From: Archangiaceae bacterium
GTDB lineage: Bacteria > Myxococcota > Myxococcia > Myxococcales > Myxococcaceae
DNA: 64,000 nt
Direction of reading: 5' to 3'
Assembly (NCBI GenBank): GCA_016714225.1
Contig: JADJNS010000001.1
Span: forward strand, 434,001 to 498,000
The position numbers and the translations under genes were made by a program. Below, piece by piece: positions 45,124-53,031 of the stretch. Position 1 is the stretch's first letter, and each line of letters opens with the position of its first letter. The notes beneath the pieces are model-generated. The model was given only the letters and a program-made list of their open reading frames with translations, was not told the origin of the DNA and searched no databases.

Positions 45124-45380
45124 TGCTCATGGTTTCTCGCCTTCTGACCCTTGCCGCGATGGGTTTACTTGTAGCCTGCGCGTCAAAGCGATCAACGAAC
45201 TCGGCGACTACGATGAGCGAGCCTCGCAGTTGGGAGCAGGGCGGGTGTCGCTTCGAAGAAACAGCGCAAGGCGTCAGGGTTTACAGACTTGAGGGACGTG
45301 GTGACGATGGCGGGATTTGCGATGCTCTCGGTGGGCTCACCGGCGGCACAGGCATCGCTCCTGCTACGGAAAAGCCATAG
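45123..45380 (+). CDS. Small lipoprotein coupled to RHS tip 1
   Basis: The protein has 85 residues. The signal peptide ends in lipobox LVAC (LAAMGLLVACAS). The mature part is small, with two Cys (GGCRFEE, GGICDAL). The ATG shares a base with the RHS-tip stop (TAATG), so translation is probably coupled. By analogy with RHS/immunity pairs it could be a periplasmic immunity or accessory lipoprotein. This is inference. The IS66 element lies 80 bases downstream. Confidence 0.55.
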   Translation: MLMVSRLLTLAAMGLLVACASKRSTNSATTMSEPRSWEQGGCRFEETAQGVRVYRLEGRGDDGGICDALGGLTGGTGIAPATEKP

Positions 45381-45460
45381 CAGCGTCAGCTCAGGCGGCA
45401 CGGCTGCGCTGCTGAGCGACGAAGGTAGAGACGAACTGCTCCACCAGCTGCTGCTGCCGG

Positions 45461-45486
45461 GTGATCGATCAGCGACACCGGGGTGA
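45461..45486 (+). repeat. IS66 left inverted repeat
   Basis: It begins GTGATCGATCAGCGACACCG. It pairs with 47793-47818 read on the other strand, with mismatches at positions 5, 7, 17 and 23. Confidence 0.7.
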
Positions 45487-45526
45487 AGGGCGTGTCGTGG
45501 CCTGATGAGGTTCGCGCGGAGGCGTG

Positions 45527-47038
45527 TCAGCCGAGGGTCTTTTTGTAGGCGGCGGGCGTCATCCCCTCGAGCGGGAGTTTGAAGAGGTCGCGGTGGGTGC
45601 CGAGGCGCTCGAAGGCCCACGTGAGGTAGGCCTGTGCCGGCGCGCCGATCGCGCGGCAGGTTGCGATGATGCCGAGCAGCACGCAGGCGCGGTGAGCGCC
45701 CTCGGTGCTGCCGGCGAAGAGCACGTTCAGGCGCAGCTTTGCGACGTTCTGAAATTCGCGCTCGGTGGCCGAGTTGTCGATGTGCACCTGGGCGTCGTCG
45801 ATGAAGCGGAACAAGGCCTGGCTGTGGCGCTGGTAGTAGCGGACCGCGGCCATCAGCGGCTCGGAAGGGAGCAGCGTCGGCGCGACGACGTGGCACCAGC
45901 GCTCGAGCTGCTCGGCGACCGGGCGAATGAACGGTTCGCCGGTGTGCGACGAGCGCGGGCCACCGCTGGCCGGACCTTGGGCGCGGGCCTCCTCGACGAC
46001 ATGGCGGCAACGAAAGCGCCGCCTTCGGCGAGCCAGAGTGGGCTGCGTGGCCTCGGCGTCCCGCAGCTTGCGACGACCGTGCGCGTTGCACCCCGCCTCG
46101 ATGACGGAGCCGGAGGCGAAGACGTCGTTGAAGCGGTGCTCAGCGTCGGCGGTCAGCGTTCCGCGAAAGGGCTTGAGCTTGGCGGTGACGCGCTCGCCGC
46201 CTTTGTCGGGCTCGTACTGAAAGACGGCGCAGTCGCGGTTGCGGTACAGCTCGATGTAGCCGTCGTGCGCGGCAGGCAGCTTGGGCACGAGCACCTTCAA
46301 CCCGGTACCGTCGGTCGCCATCCAGGAACTCTTGAGCAGCTGCTGCCAGTGCAGCCCGTCGATGGGCGCGAGCAGGTCGGCCGCGCGCTCGATGAAAGAG
46401 ACGAGGCTGCCCATCGCCAGCGGCACGCCGCGCTCCTTCAAGTCGCGGCGCAGCCTGTCGAGGGGCGTGAGCATCGAGAACTTCGAGGCCACCAGCCATG
46501 CGAGCCAGTCGCAGGTCACCTTCGAGCGCTCGTACGGTGCGGGCAGCGAGCGCGGCGTAGTGCGCTCGCCGCAATCCCTGCAGCGGCACGTGGTGCGCTT
46601 CACGACGCGACGGCGCTGGTGTTCTTTGACGACATGCAGCTTCTCTTCCACCACCTCGTCTGCGGCGTCGAGGCTGGTGCCGCCGCAGTGACCGCAGGCT
46701 TCGGGCCGCAGGGCGTGCTCTTCAACCGGCAGGTGCGCCGGCAGCGGCTTGCGGCCGGTGGGCGGCGGGCGCTGCTTCTTCGCCTTCATCTTCGGCGGCA
46801 ACTCGGGCGGCTTCGGACGTTTGTCGAAGGCGAACTTCGCGTCGCCCTCAACCACAGGCGGTGGCATCGGGGGCTTCGGCGCGGGCTGCTTGCGCTGCTG
46901 GCGTTGAGCCACGGCCAGCAGCTCGGCCACGCGCTCGTTCAACCTCGCGACGCTCTCAATGAGCTGGGTTACCTGCGCGCGGAGGGCGGCGTTCTTCTGC
47001 TGAAGCGCGGCGACGCGACGTCGAACACGCGCGCCCAC
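45527..47038 (-). CDS. tnpC: IS66 transposase TnpC
   Basis: The protein has 503 residues. An N-terminal coiled coil (ALQQKNAALRAQVTQLIE) is followed by a zinc-binding CGHCGG / CRCRDCG region, and the catalytic triad lies in ATDGTG, GCNAHGRRK and DNSATERE. Around 45930-46035 the expected family sequence jumps between frames: EGGAFVAAM and LVAHRR are found only in the other frames, while the surrounding parts read through. This suggests several compensating indels. The transposase may be inactive. Confidence 0.85.
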   Translation of the reverse strand: MGARVRRRVAALQQKNAALRAQVTQLIESVARLNERVAELLAVAQRQQRKQPAPKPPMPPPVVEGDAKFAFDKRPKPPELPPKMKAKKQRPPPTGRKPLPAHLPVEEHALRPEACGHCGGTSLDAADEVVEEKLHVVKEHQRRRVVKRTTCRCRDCGERTTPRSLPAPYERSKVTCDWLAWLVASKFSMLTPLDRLRRDLKERGVPLAMGSLVSFIERAADLLAPIDGLHWQQLLKSSWMATDGTGLKVLVPKLPAAHDGYIELYRNRDCAVFQYEPDKGGERVTAKLKPFRGTLTADAEHRFNDVFASGSVIEAGCNAHGRRKLRDAEATQPTLARRRRRFRCRHVVEEARAQGPASGGPRSSHTGEPFIRPVAEQLERWCHVVAPTLLPSEPLMAAVRYYQRHSQALFRFIDDAQVHIDNSATEREFQNVAKLRLNVLFAGSTEGAHRACVLLGIIATCRAIGAPAQAYLTWAFERLGTHRDLFKLPLEGMTPAAYKKTLG

Positions 47039-47041
47039 AGA

Positions 47042-47422
47042 TCACGCCGCGGGGCTCGTGTCGATGCCCCTCGAGCGCGAGGGCCGGCGGAACCAGCCAC
47101 GACGGGCGGCGGTGAAGTCGATGCCAGCAATGATGGCGGCGAAAGTGGCGCCGTCGACCTCGACCCGTGAGTCCGCCTCGGAGAAGGGAGGGAGCTGGAA
47201 ACTGCCGGCTTCGAGCCGCTTGGCGAGCACGCACCACCCCGAGCCGTCGAACCACAGGGCCTTCGCGAGCCGACGGCGCTTGTTGAGGAACAGATAGAGG
47301 TGGCCGTCGACCGGGTCGAGACCGAGACGGCGAACGGCGCCGGCGAGCGCGTCGAAACTGCCGCGCATGTCGATGGGCTCGACGGCTACGAACACGCGAA
47401 CGGTGGGTGAGAAGCTCAGCAC
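47042..47422 (-). CDS. tnpB: IS66 accessory protein TnpB
   Basis: The protein has 126 residues from a GTG that overlaps the end of tnpA. VEPIDMRGSFDALAGAV and DGHLYLFLNKRRRLAKALWF are the hallmark IS66 Orf2 motifs. It ends three bases before the start of tnpC. It is required for transposition in studied IS66 members. Confidence 0.92.
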   Translation of the reverse strand: MLSFSPTVRVFVAVEPIDMRGSFDALAGAVRRLGLDPVDGHLYLFLNKRRRLAKALWFDGSGWCVLAKRLEAGSFQLPPFSEADSRVEVDGATFAAIIAGIDFTAARRGWFRRPSRSRGIDTSPAA

Positions 47423-47745
47423 GACTTCAGCAGGCCCACGAGGCGACGCAGCGAATCCTCGTCGAAGTTGTCGCCGACCTCGAGTTCGACGCCTGCGACG
47501 CGCAGCACGTAGGGCTGGCGGCGTGAAGAGGTGCTCGTCGCCACCGGAACCAGTTCGACCAACTTCGTGGGCGCAGCACGCCGCCGCGACACGCCGCGGC
47601 TCTCAAGATTCACTCGCCAGGCGTTGAGCGAGCGGCCATCGACGCCGTGCGCTCGCGCCCAGGCAGCCAGCTCACTTCGAGATGACCGCACTGCGGCGAG
47701 ACACCGCTGTGCGTCCTGCTCGTTGAAAATTCTCCGGCCACCCAT
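47416..47745 (-). CDS. tnpA: IS66 accessory protein TnpA
   Basis: The protein has 109 residues from the ATG giving MGGRRIFNEQDAQRC; the frame is open to 47796. A helix-turn-helix-like N-terminal region with ELAAWARAHGVDGRSLNAWR fits IS66 Orf1/TnpA. The C-terminal VLRVAGVELEVGDNFDE is also typical. It is first in the transposase operon and overlaps tnpB by seven bases. Confidence 0.85.
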   Translation of the reverse strand: MGGRRIFNEQDAQRCLAAVRSSRSELAAWARAHGVDGRSLNAWRVNLESRGVSRRRAAPTKLVELVPVATSTSSRRQPYVLRVAGVELEVGDNFDEDSLRRLVGLLKSC

Positions 47746-47792
47746 GCGCGCGACCCTCCGAACCGCAGAGGGTGCATCACTCCGCGACGCGA

Positions 47793-47818
47793 TCATCCCG
47801 GCGTCGCTGATGGCTCAC
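47793..47818 (-). repeat. IS66 right inverted repeat
   Basis: Read on the minus strand it begins GTGAGCCATCAGCGACGCCG, matching the left end at 45461-45486 in 22 of 26 positions. Confidence 0.7.
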
Positions 47819-47834
47819 TCTGCGACGTGCTTCA

Positions 47835-48326
47835 ATGAGTCGCGGGGGCACGTCAGTTCTAGTTTTCGTAGCGGCGGCGGCGACTCTTGGAGCTGCGCCA
47901 GTCTCGCCCGAGCGCACCATTGTAAGTGGGGAGCTTAGGCGTGAACCGCCGCGCGACGGGGTAGTGACGTCGGTTCAACGCGCGTGTCGATTTCGGCTTG
48001 AGGTGACCGCCACTGGCTGCAAGGGAACTGACTCTGAGTCGAACTCAACTGAACGAGGACCTATCTCGGCGCCGACCGATGGTGGAGAGCGTTTCGAGAC
48101 AGAATGCTTTGGTCGTCCCGAGACGCCATGGGGGGAAACTCTCACTTTGTGCGGCGTATCGCTAACCTGCTCACGAGGCGCGATCAGTAGTCCGTCGCCG
48201 CCCCCCTTGATCAACTGCGATGGCTTGAGGGTCGTGCAGCTACCTGCCGGCGATGGCGGTGTCATCCGAATGGGTCTCCTCAAGAGGGGCGGGAGCGGGG
48301 AGTGTCGGCCAGGAACAGGTCGATGA
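47835..48326 (+). CDS. Hypothetical exported protein next to IS66
   Basis: The protein has 163 residues. The N-terminus SVLVFVAAAATLGAA looks like a signal peptide. The mature part has five Cys (RACRF, TGCKG, ECFGR, LTLCG, LTCSR) plus INCDG. No family is recognised. The frame ends at TGA 48324 and then continues, still in phase, into RHS tip 2. It may be a disrupted head of that gene or a separate gene. The IS66 end lies 16 bases upstream, so its original promoter may be lost. Confidence 0.45.
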   Translation: MSRGGTSVLVFVAAAATLGAAPVSPERTIVSGELRREPPRDGVVTSVQRACRFRLEVTATGCKGTDSESNSTERGPISAPTDGGERFETECFGRPETPWGETLTLCGVSLTCSRGAISSPSPPPLINCDGLRVVQLPAGDGGVIRMGLLKRGGSGECRPGTGR

Positions 48327-48899
48327 AGTCCTAACCGGTTAATTTTTGAAAACTGGAACCGGTTCTACGCGCCTGAGCTCGGCCGGTACCTCCAGCCTGA
48401 GCCTTTGGTTCTGAATCCCGGAACGACGCTCATCATCGCGCGACAAGGTCTTGCAACCCTGACCTACGGATACGCGCACAACACTCCGGTAGCGCGGACC
48501 GATGAGACTGGCCTCTACGACGTAGATCCAAACTGTAAAGACTTGCCGCAGGAGAAGTACGCTATTCCTGAAGCCATGAAGATCACCGACATCTGTTTGC
48601 GCGACTGTGTGATGCGCAAGATGGGAGCGGCGAAGATCTCCTGTGACTCAGAAGCACAAACGGTGTGCTCTGAGAACACGACGATGTTCGGGGGGACGCA
48701 CTCCGGCGGGAAGTGTGCGGTGGCAGCCTGGTACGAGTCATCGGGGCCCAACAAAGTGCTTTGGTGCAATAGAAAAATCTCCCCCGCCTGCCGCGCGAAA
48801 GCCGTGGTGCACGAGCTTGCTCACCTGTGCGGTTGGAACGAAGGCGATGGAAAAGGAGTTCCATTCGACAACGGCGTCGTCGGCAAGGAGTGCCAGTGA
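48327..48899 (+). pseudogene. RHS core end with C-terminal tip 2 carrying an HExxH motif
   Basis: NWNRFYAPELGRYLQPEP is the RHS-associated core signature, followed by TYGYAHNTPVARTDETGLYD, the usual core end. The 125-residue tip has eight Cys and the motif VVHELAHLCGWNEGD, a zincin-type HExxH. There is no start codon in a sensible place and no RHS repeats upstream, so the gene is a 3' remnant. The tip itself is uninterrupted. Its TGA overlaps the GTG of the next gene (GTGA). Confidence 0.65.
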
Positions 48900-49108
48900 G
48901 CCTCCGCGTGGCGTGTGCGGTTATCTTCCTCGTTTCGGCGTGCGAAAGTCAGAACGCCTCAACGACGAAGTGTCCGCCGATTTCATGCGCCGACATCTGC
49001 GCGGGTAAGCCTCGGCCCAAGGTTCCAGCCGGCTGTATCCAAACTTTGTGCATGTGCTTTGACGAAGATGGAGGTCAGCCCGATGCAGGCGATGCTGGTC
49101 GACCCTAG
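48896..49108 (+). CDS. Small Cys-rich lipoprotein coupled to RHS tip 2
   Basis: The protein has 70 residues from a GTG overlapping the RHS stop by four bases. The signal ends in lipobox VSAC. The mature part has six Cys (KCPPISCADIC, GCIQTLCMC) and an Asp/Gly-rich tail. By position it could be the immunity or partner protein of the zincin-like tip; a periplasmic lipoprotein would fit a toxin acting outside the cytoplasm. This is inference. Confidence 0.55.
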   Translation: MSLRVACAVIFLVSACESQNASTTKCPPISCADICAGKPRPKVPAGCIQTLCMCFDEDGGQPDAGDAGRP

Positions 49109-49119
49109 CGGTCTCGGCG

Positions 49120-49308
49120 TTGGTCGTGGCGTCGACTTTGGCGAGCTGCGGGAGCACGTCGCTGCGCGGCGGCTTGTCAGCGAACTCCCAGAAGGCGACC
49201 GCCTGCTGCTGAACACCGAGGGCGACGGCGAGCTCGGCCAGCGGCCTGGCGCAGCTCGAACAGGTGGGCGCCCCGACGCGGGCGCTTGCGGATGCTTCGA
49301 TGAGACAT
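49120..49308 (-). pseudogene. Remnant of an XRE-type helix-turn-helix regulator
   Basis: On the minus strand, MSHRSIRKRPR and HLFELRQAAG appear in one frame. ELAVALGVQQQAVAFWEFAD and PPRSDVLPQLAKV appear in the next. Together they read like an XRE/Cro regulator broken by at least one indel. It is divergent from the primase-like remnant. Confidence 0.5.
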
Positions 49309-49359
49309 GCCTGAAAGGTAGAGCTGGTTTTCCATGGCGAGCGCTCTCGTGCTGGCCAA

Positions 49360-50090
49360 TCGCTCTTCTACATGGGGGACTTGGAGCCTGCAAGCACAAG
49401 GTGCTCGCCATCGTCGAAGAAGAAGGCGCCGCGCGAGCGAGCTACGCGCTGAAGCTCTTGCAGAGCGAGGGCGAGCTCACCATCGCATCGACGGGGAAAG
49501 AGCCAGCGAGCGGCAAGCTGGTGACGCACGAGTACGAGTCGTGGAAGGGCCGACCCAGCTCTTCCTCACCACTACAGCGGCTGAAGTCGACGAGGAGCTG
49601 CTCAACCGCTGTCTGGTGCTGACCGTCGACAAGAGAGGGCGGCCCACGCGCGCCTTTCACGAGAAGCAGAAGGAGAAGCAGACGCTCGAAGGCCTGCTCG
49701 CCCGCCGCGAGAAGGTGGCGCTGCTGAAGCTGCACCAGAATGCGCAGCGGCTGCCTCGGCCGCTGATGGTGGTCAACCCTTCGCGAAGCAGCTCACCTTT
49801 CTCGATGACCGCACCAGGCCGGGCGCGACTTCCCGAAGTACCTCACCCTCATTCGCACCATCGCGCTGCTGCACCAGCACCAGCGGCCGGTGAAGACGGT
49901 TTCGCACCACGGCGAAGTGCTCGAGTACATCGAGGCCACGCTCGACGGGAAGCTCAAGGCCGTGCACGCCGCGACGCACCCCGGTGCCCAGCTTGCGCGC
50001 GCTGGGGCAGATCCGCCTTCCCTCCCGGTCGAGAAGGTCGACCTCCTCGAGCAGCTGGAGTCCGACGCCGGCGATGAGCTCGACGGCTGA
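49360..50090 (+). pseudogene. Shattered primase-like mobile-element gene
   Basis: Pieces in all three frames, in the right order, add up to one protein. They are KHKVLAIVEEEGAARASYAL and SEGELTIASTGKEPASGKLV, then LFLTTTAAEVDEELLNRCLV and EKQTLEGLLARREKVALLKL, then AKQLTFLDDRT, YLTLIRTIALLHQHQRPVK and HHGEVLEYIEATLD. I recall this sequence type from CHC2/primase-like proteins of mobile elements; the family name is tentative. At least three frame changes are needed, so it is a pseudogene. The 230 bases after it (50091-50324) hold nothing else recognisable. Confidence 0.6.
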
Positions 50091-50324
50091 GCACTTCTCC
50101 CTGGCGACCGAGCCCCATCACCGCCGTGCTCGTTTCATCCGGACGAGAGCCTCAGCCTTCGTCGCCGCGTCGGCAGGGTCGCCGCTGGAGCGGCGCTCGA
50201 GAGTCGAGCTCGAATAGGCGAGGCTGGGCCTGCTGGAGCTCGCTCGCGCGGGAACGATGCAGCGGCTCAAGCTCGTCGACAACGTCGGGCTCACCGCTGC
50301 GCAGCTCGCGCCGCGGGCGCGACT

Positions 50325-50437
50325 CGCGCGACAAGGCCTTGCACCCCCGACCTACGGATACGCGCACAACACGCCGGGGCCCAACAAAGTGCTTTGGTGC
50401 AACAGAAGAATCTCGCCCGCCTGCCGGGCGAAGGCTC
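50325..50437 (+). repeat. Second, internally deleted copy of RHS tip 2
   Basis: It matches 48437-48488 joined directly to 48743-48803, at about 88 percent by eye. It encodes RQGLAPPTYGYAHNT and then GPNKVLWCNRRISPACRAKA. About 254 bases of the other copy are missing at a join where both sides share CGG. It ends one base before the TPR gene stop at 50438. Confidence 0.75.
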
Positions 50438-51764
50438 TCAGCGGCGACCGCGCTCGAGCAGCTTCTTCGCCTTGCGGTGCAGCCCGTCTTCGGGCGGCAG
50501 CATCTCGACCACCTTCTTCGCAGAGCGACCGCGTCTTCGGCGACGACTGCCACCGACGTAGCAGCGCCCGAACAGCGCGTCGGCGGCTTCTCGCCCCTCG
50601 CGCAGCACGTTTCTGGCCAGCGCGTTGTCGGCGTCGCCCTCGAGAATCTTGCGCGCCGTCTCCATCGCCTCGCGCCAGGTCTTGCGCGCCGCGGCGCCGG
50701 TCGCCCTGGGAGTGAGCACCGCGGCCAGTCGCACTCCCGCCTGCTTGCCCAGCGGGCTCTGCGCGCCGCTGCCGATGCCGCGGTCGAGCCGCACCAGCTC
50801 GAGCAGCTCGCTCTCTTGCAGCGCCTCGAGCCGCTTGAACAGCTCGGTGGCGCGCGCCAGCTGCTCGGTCAGCTTCGCGCAGCGCGGGCTGCTGGTTCGG
50901 CACGCCTGCGCGCGGCTCACCGCGGTGGTCGAGTCGCCGCCCGTCCACGCCGAGACCACGGTGAGCGCCGGGTCGGCGGGCGCGGGCACCTTCTCTGCCG
51001 GCGGCCGGTAGTCAAGCGCGCGGTTGGCGGTGTCGAGCAAGAGCTGCGCTTCACGGCTCTCGGGCCGCGCCACCAGCACGTCTTCGGCGCGCGCCTTCAG
51101 CTCGCCCATGCGCGCCGGGTCGGTCGCCAGCGCGCGGCCGTCTTTCAGCCGCGCGTCGACCCCAGAGGTCAGCTTCGCGGCCAGCGCGGTGCGGCGGCTG
51201 AGCTGCTGGGTGGTGTCGGGCACCGCCGCCAGCGCGGTCGCCGCCTTCGCCAGCTCGCGCGCCTCGAGCGCGGCCTGCGCGGCGCTCCTGCAGCGGGACC
51301 TCGAGCCGGGCGGCGTCGAGATACGGCTTCACCCCGTCGAGCCCGGGGGCGAGCGCTTGCGCCTCATCGAACCGCTTCGCGGCGCCCACCCAGTCTCCGC
51401 TGCGCACCCACTTCTTGCCGTCTTGAAACAAACGGCCCGCTTCGGCGCGCGCCCGGGCCTCGGGGCCGGGCGGTGCCTCGCCGCCGCGGCCGAGCCTCAG
51501 CCACGCGGCGGCGCCGACCAGCACCCCCAGCACCACCAGCGCGGGCAGCACCCTCGAGCGGGGCCCGGGCGCCTCGCGGCGGTGCCGTCGCAGCGGCACC
51601 CGCGCCGGCTTGCGTAGCGACACCAGCTCGTCGGTCGCGGCCGGGTCGTGCGCCGGCTCTTCGTCGGTGGCGGTGTCTGACGGGTCGTGCGCGGGCACCT
51701 GCCGCTCGGTCGCGGCGGTGTCGGGTGAGGGCAGCGCGCGAGGCCGTCGGGGAGGAGGCGCCAT
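50438..51764 (-). CDS. TPR-type membrane protein, apparent frameshift near 51287
   Basis: The N-terminal part, from ATG 51764, has a Pro/Asp-rich cytoplasmic region of about 70 residues, a basic stretch, one membrane helix (VLPALVVLGVLVGAAAWL) and a TPR-like unit DWVGAAKRFDEAQALAPG. Near 51287 the frame changes; the next frame continues with ALEARELAKAATALAAVPDT and helical repeats to 50438. Removing one base gives about 441 residues. It may be an assembly or signalling scaffold. The 3' end abuts the RHS remnant. It is divergent from the ferritin-like gene. Confidence 0.65.
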
Positions 51765-51794
51765 CGGACGGACCCAGTCTAGCCTCTGTCACCC

Positions 51795-53031
51795 ATGACC
51801 CCAGTGCTCGCCGCTCCGCCTGCCGTCGACGTGCCGAACCGCGTCTCGCTGATTGCGATGTGCATCTCGCTGCTCATCATTCCGGTGAACTGCGGCATCT
51901 ACTTTCTCGCCCTCTCGGCGAAGCGTGGAGACGGCGGCACCTGGCTGGCGCTCTTCAGCCTGCTGGCGCTGGGTCAGCGCGTCACCGGCACGGTCGCGAT
52001 GGTGGCTGGGCATTCGCCACCGCGCGTGAAGTACGGGCGCAGCGGGGTCGCCACCGCCATCTTCGGCGCCCTCGCGGCGCTCGGCGCGCTGGCCGGCTGG
52101 GTGAGCGGCTTCTTCCTGCTCGCCCTCGGCTCGATGGGCGGAGCGTGGGGCCGGCCCCTGCGGGTGCGCGGGCGCCAGCTGCCCCGAGCTGAAAGAGGGC
52201 AGCGATTGGACGCGCGGTGAGCGCCCCGACCCCACGGGCCTCGACGAGCCGACCCGGCGCGCGCTCGAGGCGCTGTGGCTGCACGACGCGCAGAAAGAGC
52301 ACGCCAGCGTGCCGGCCTTCTCGCGCGTGTCGTGGATTCTGGCGGCCGTGGGCGCTCCCGCCGAGCTGCACGAGTGGAGCTTGAGGGCGGCGCTGGAAGA
52401 GGCCGAGCACACCCGCCTGTGCTTCGCGCTCGCCGCGGGCTACGGCGGGCGCAGCTTCACCGTCGAGCCGATGCCCGACCTGCTGCTCGGTGGGCTCGAG
52501 GTGAAGGGCAACGCGCTGGTGCTGCTCGCCGACGAGTCGCTGGGCGATGGCTGCCAGCTCGAGGACTACAACGCCGACGTCGCCGCGGCCTGCGCGCGTG
52601 CCTGCCACGAGCCCGTCACCCGCGCGGTGCTCGAGCGCATCGCCCGCGAAGAGCGCACCCACGCCGACTTCTCGTGGGCGGTGGTCGAGTGGCTGCTCAC
52701 CCGCGACTTCGCCACGGTGCGCCCGGCGCTCGAGGCGGCGCTCGCGAGGCTCGCGCGCTACCCGCGGCCCACTGCCGTGTCGTCCGACAAGCTCGCCCTG
52801 GTGCGGGCCGCCGACGCGGCGGTGCTCAGACGCCACGGGCGGCTGCCCGACGAAGAGTGGGCCGCGATGTGGAGCGCACGGCTCGAGCTGACGCGAACGA
52901 GACTGCTCGAGCTGCTCGAGTCTCCCTCTCCCCTGGCGGGAGAGGGTCGGGGTGAGGGGGCGAACGTGCACCGCGCTGCGGTACCTCTCTCGCGAAGCTA
53001 CCGCCCGCTGAACCGCACCGGCACCGCGTAG
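51795..53031 (+). CDS. Membrane protein fused to a ferritin-like domain, apparent frameshift at 52182
   Basis: The first frame encodes three or four membrane helices (SLIAMCISLLIIPVNCGIYF, AIFGALAALGALAGWVSGFF). At the CCCC run 52182-52185 it must lose one base to continue as ELKEGSDWTRGERPDP and a ferritin-like domain. That domain has likely di-iron ligands in QKEHAS, EEAEHTRLC and REERTHADF. The joined product is about 411 residues. The C-terminus runs through a REP-like repeat (PSPLAGEGRGEG) into the end of the convergent TonB gene, with a 34-base overlap. Confidence 0.7.
52924..52962. repeat. REP-like palindrome, family B, copy 1
   Basis: The stem CCCTCTCCC / GGGAGAGGG (52924-52932 and 52938-52946) is followed by TCGGGGTGAGGGGG. 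It lies inside the 3' end of the ferritin-like gene and is translated as SPLAGEGRGEG. Confidence 0.8.

Larger units (their letters stand above)
45461..47818. mobile_element. IS66-family insertion sequence, complete-looking
   Basis: The element is about 2.36 kb with three genes on the minus strand in the IS66 order tnpA-tnpB-tnpC. Imperfect 26-bp inverted ends start with GTGA on both sides (22 of 26 positions match). The 8 bases outside the two ends differ, so no target duplication is visible. It sits between the lipoprotein of RHS tip 1 and a secreted-protein gene. Confidence 0.8.

Noticed and set aside
45453..47826. Possible 8-bp target duplication around the IS66 element.
   Set aside because: The left flank GCTGCCGG and right flank TCTGCGAC agree in only four of eight positions.
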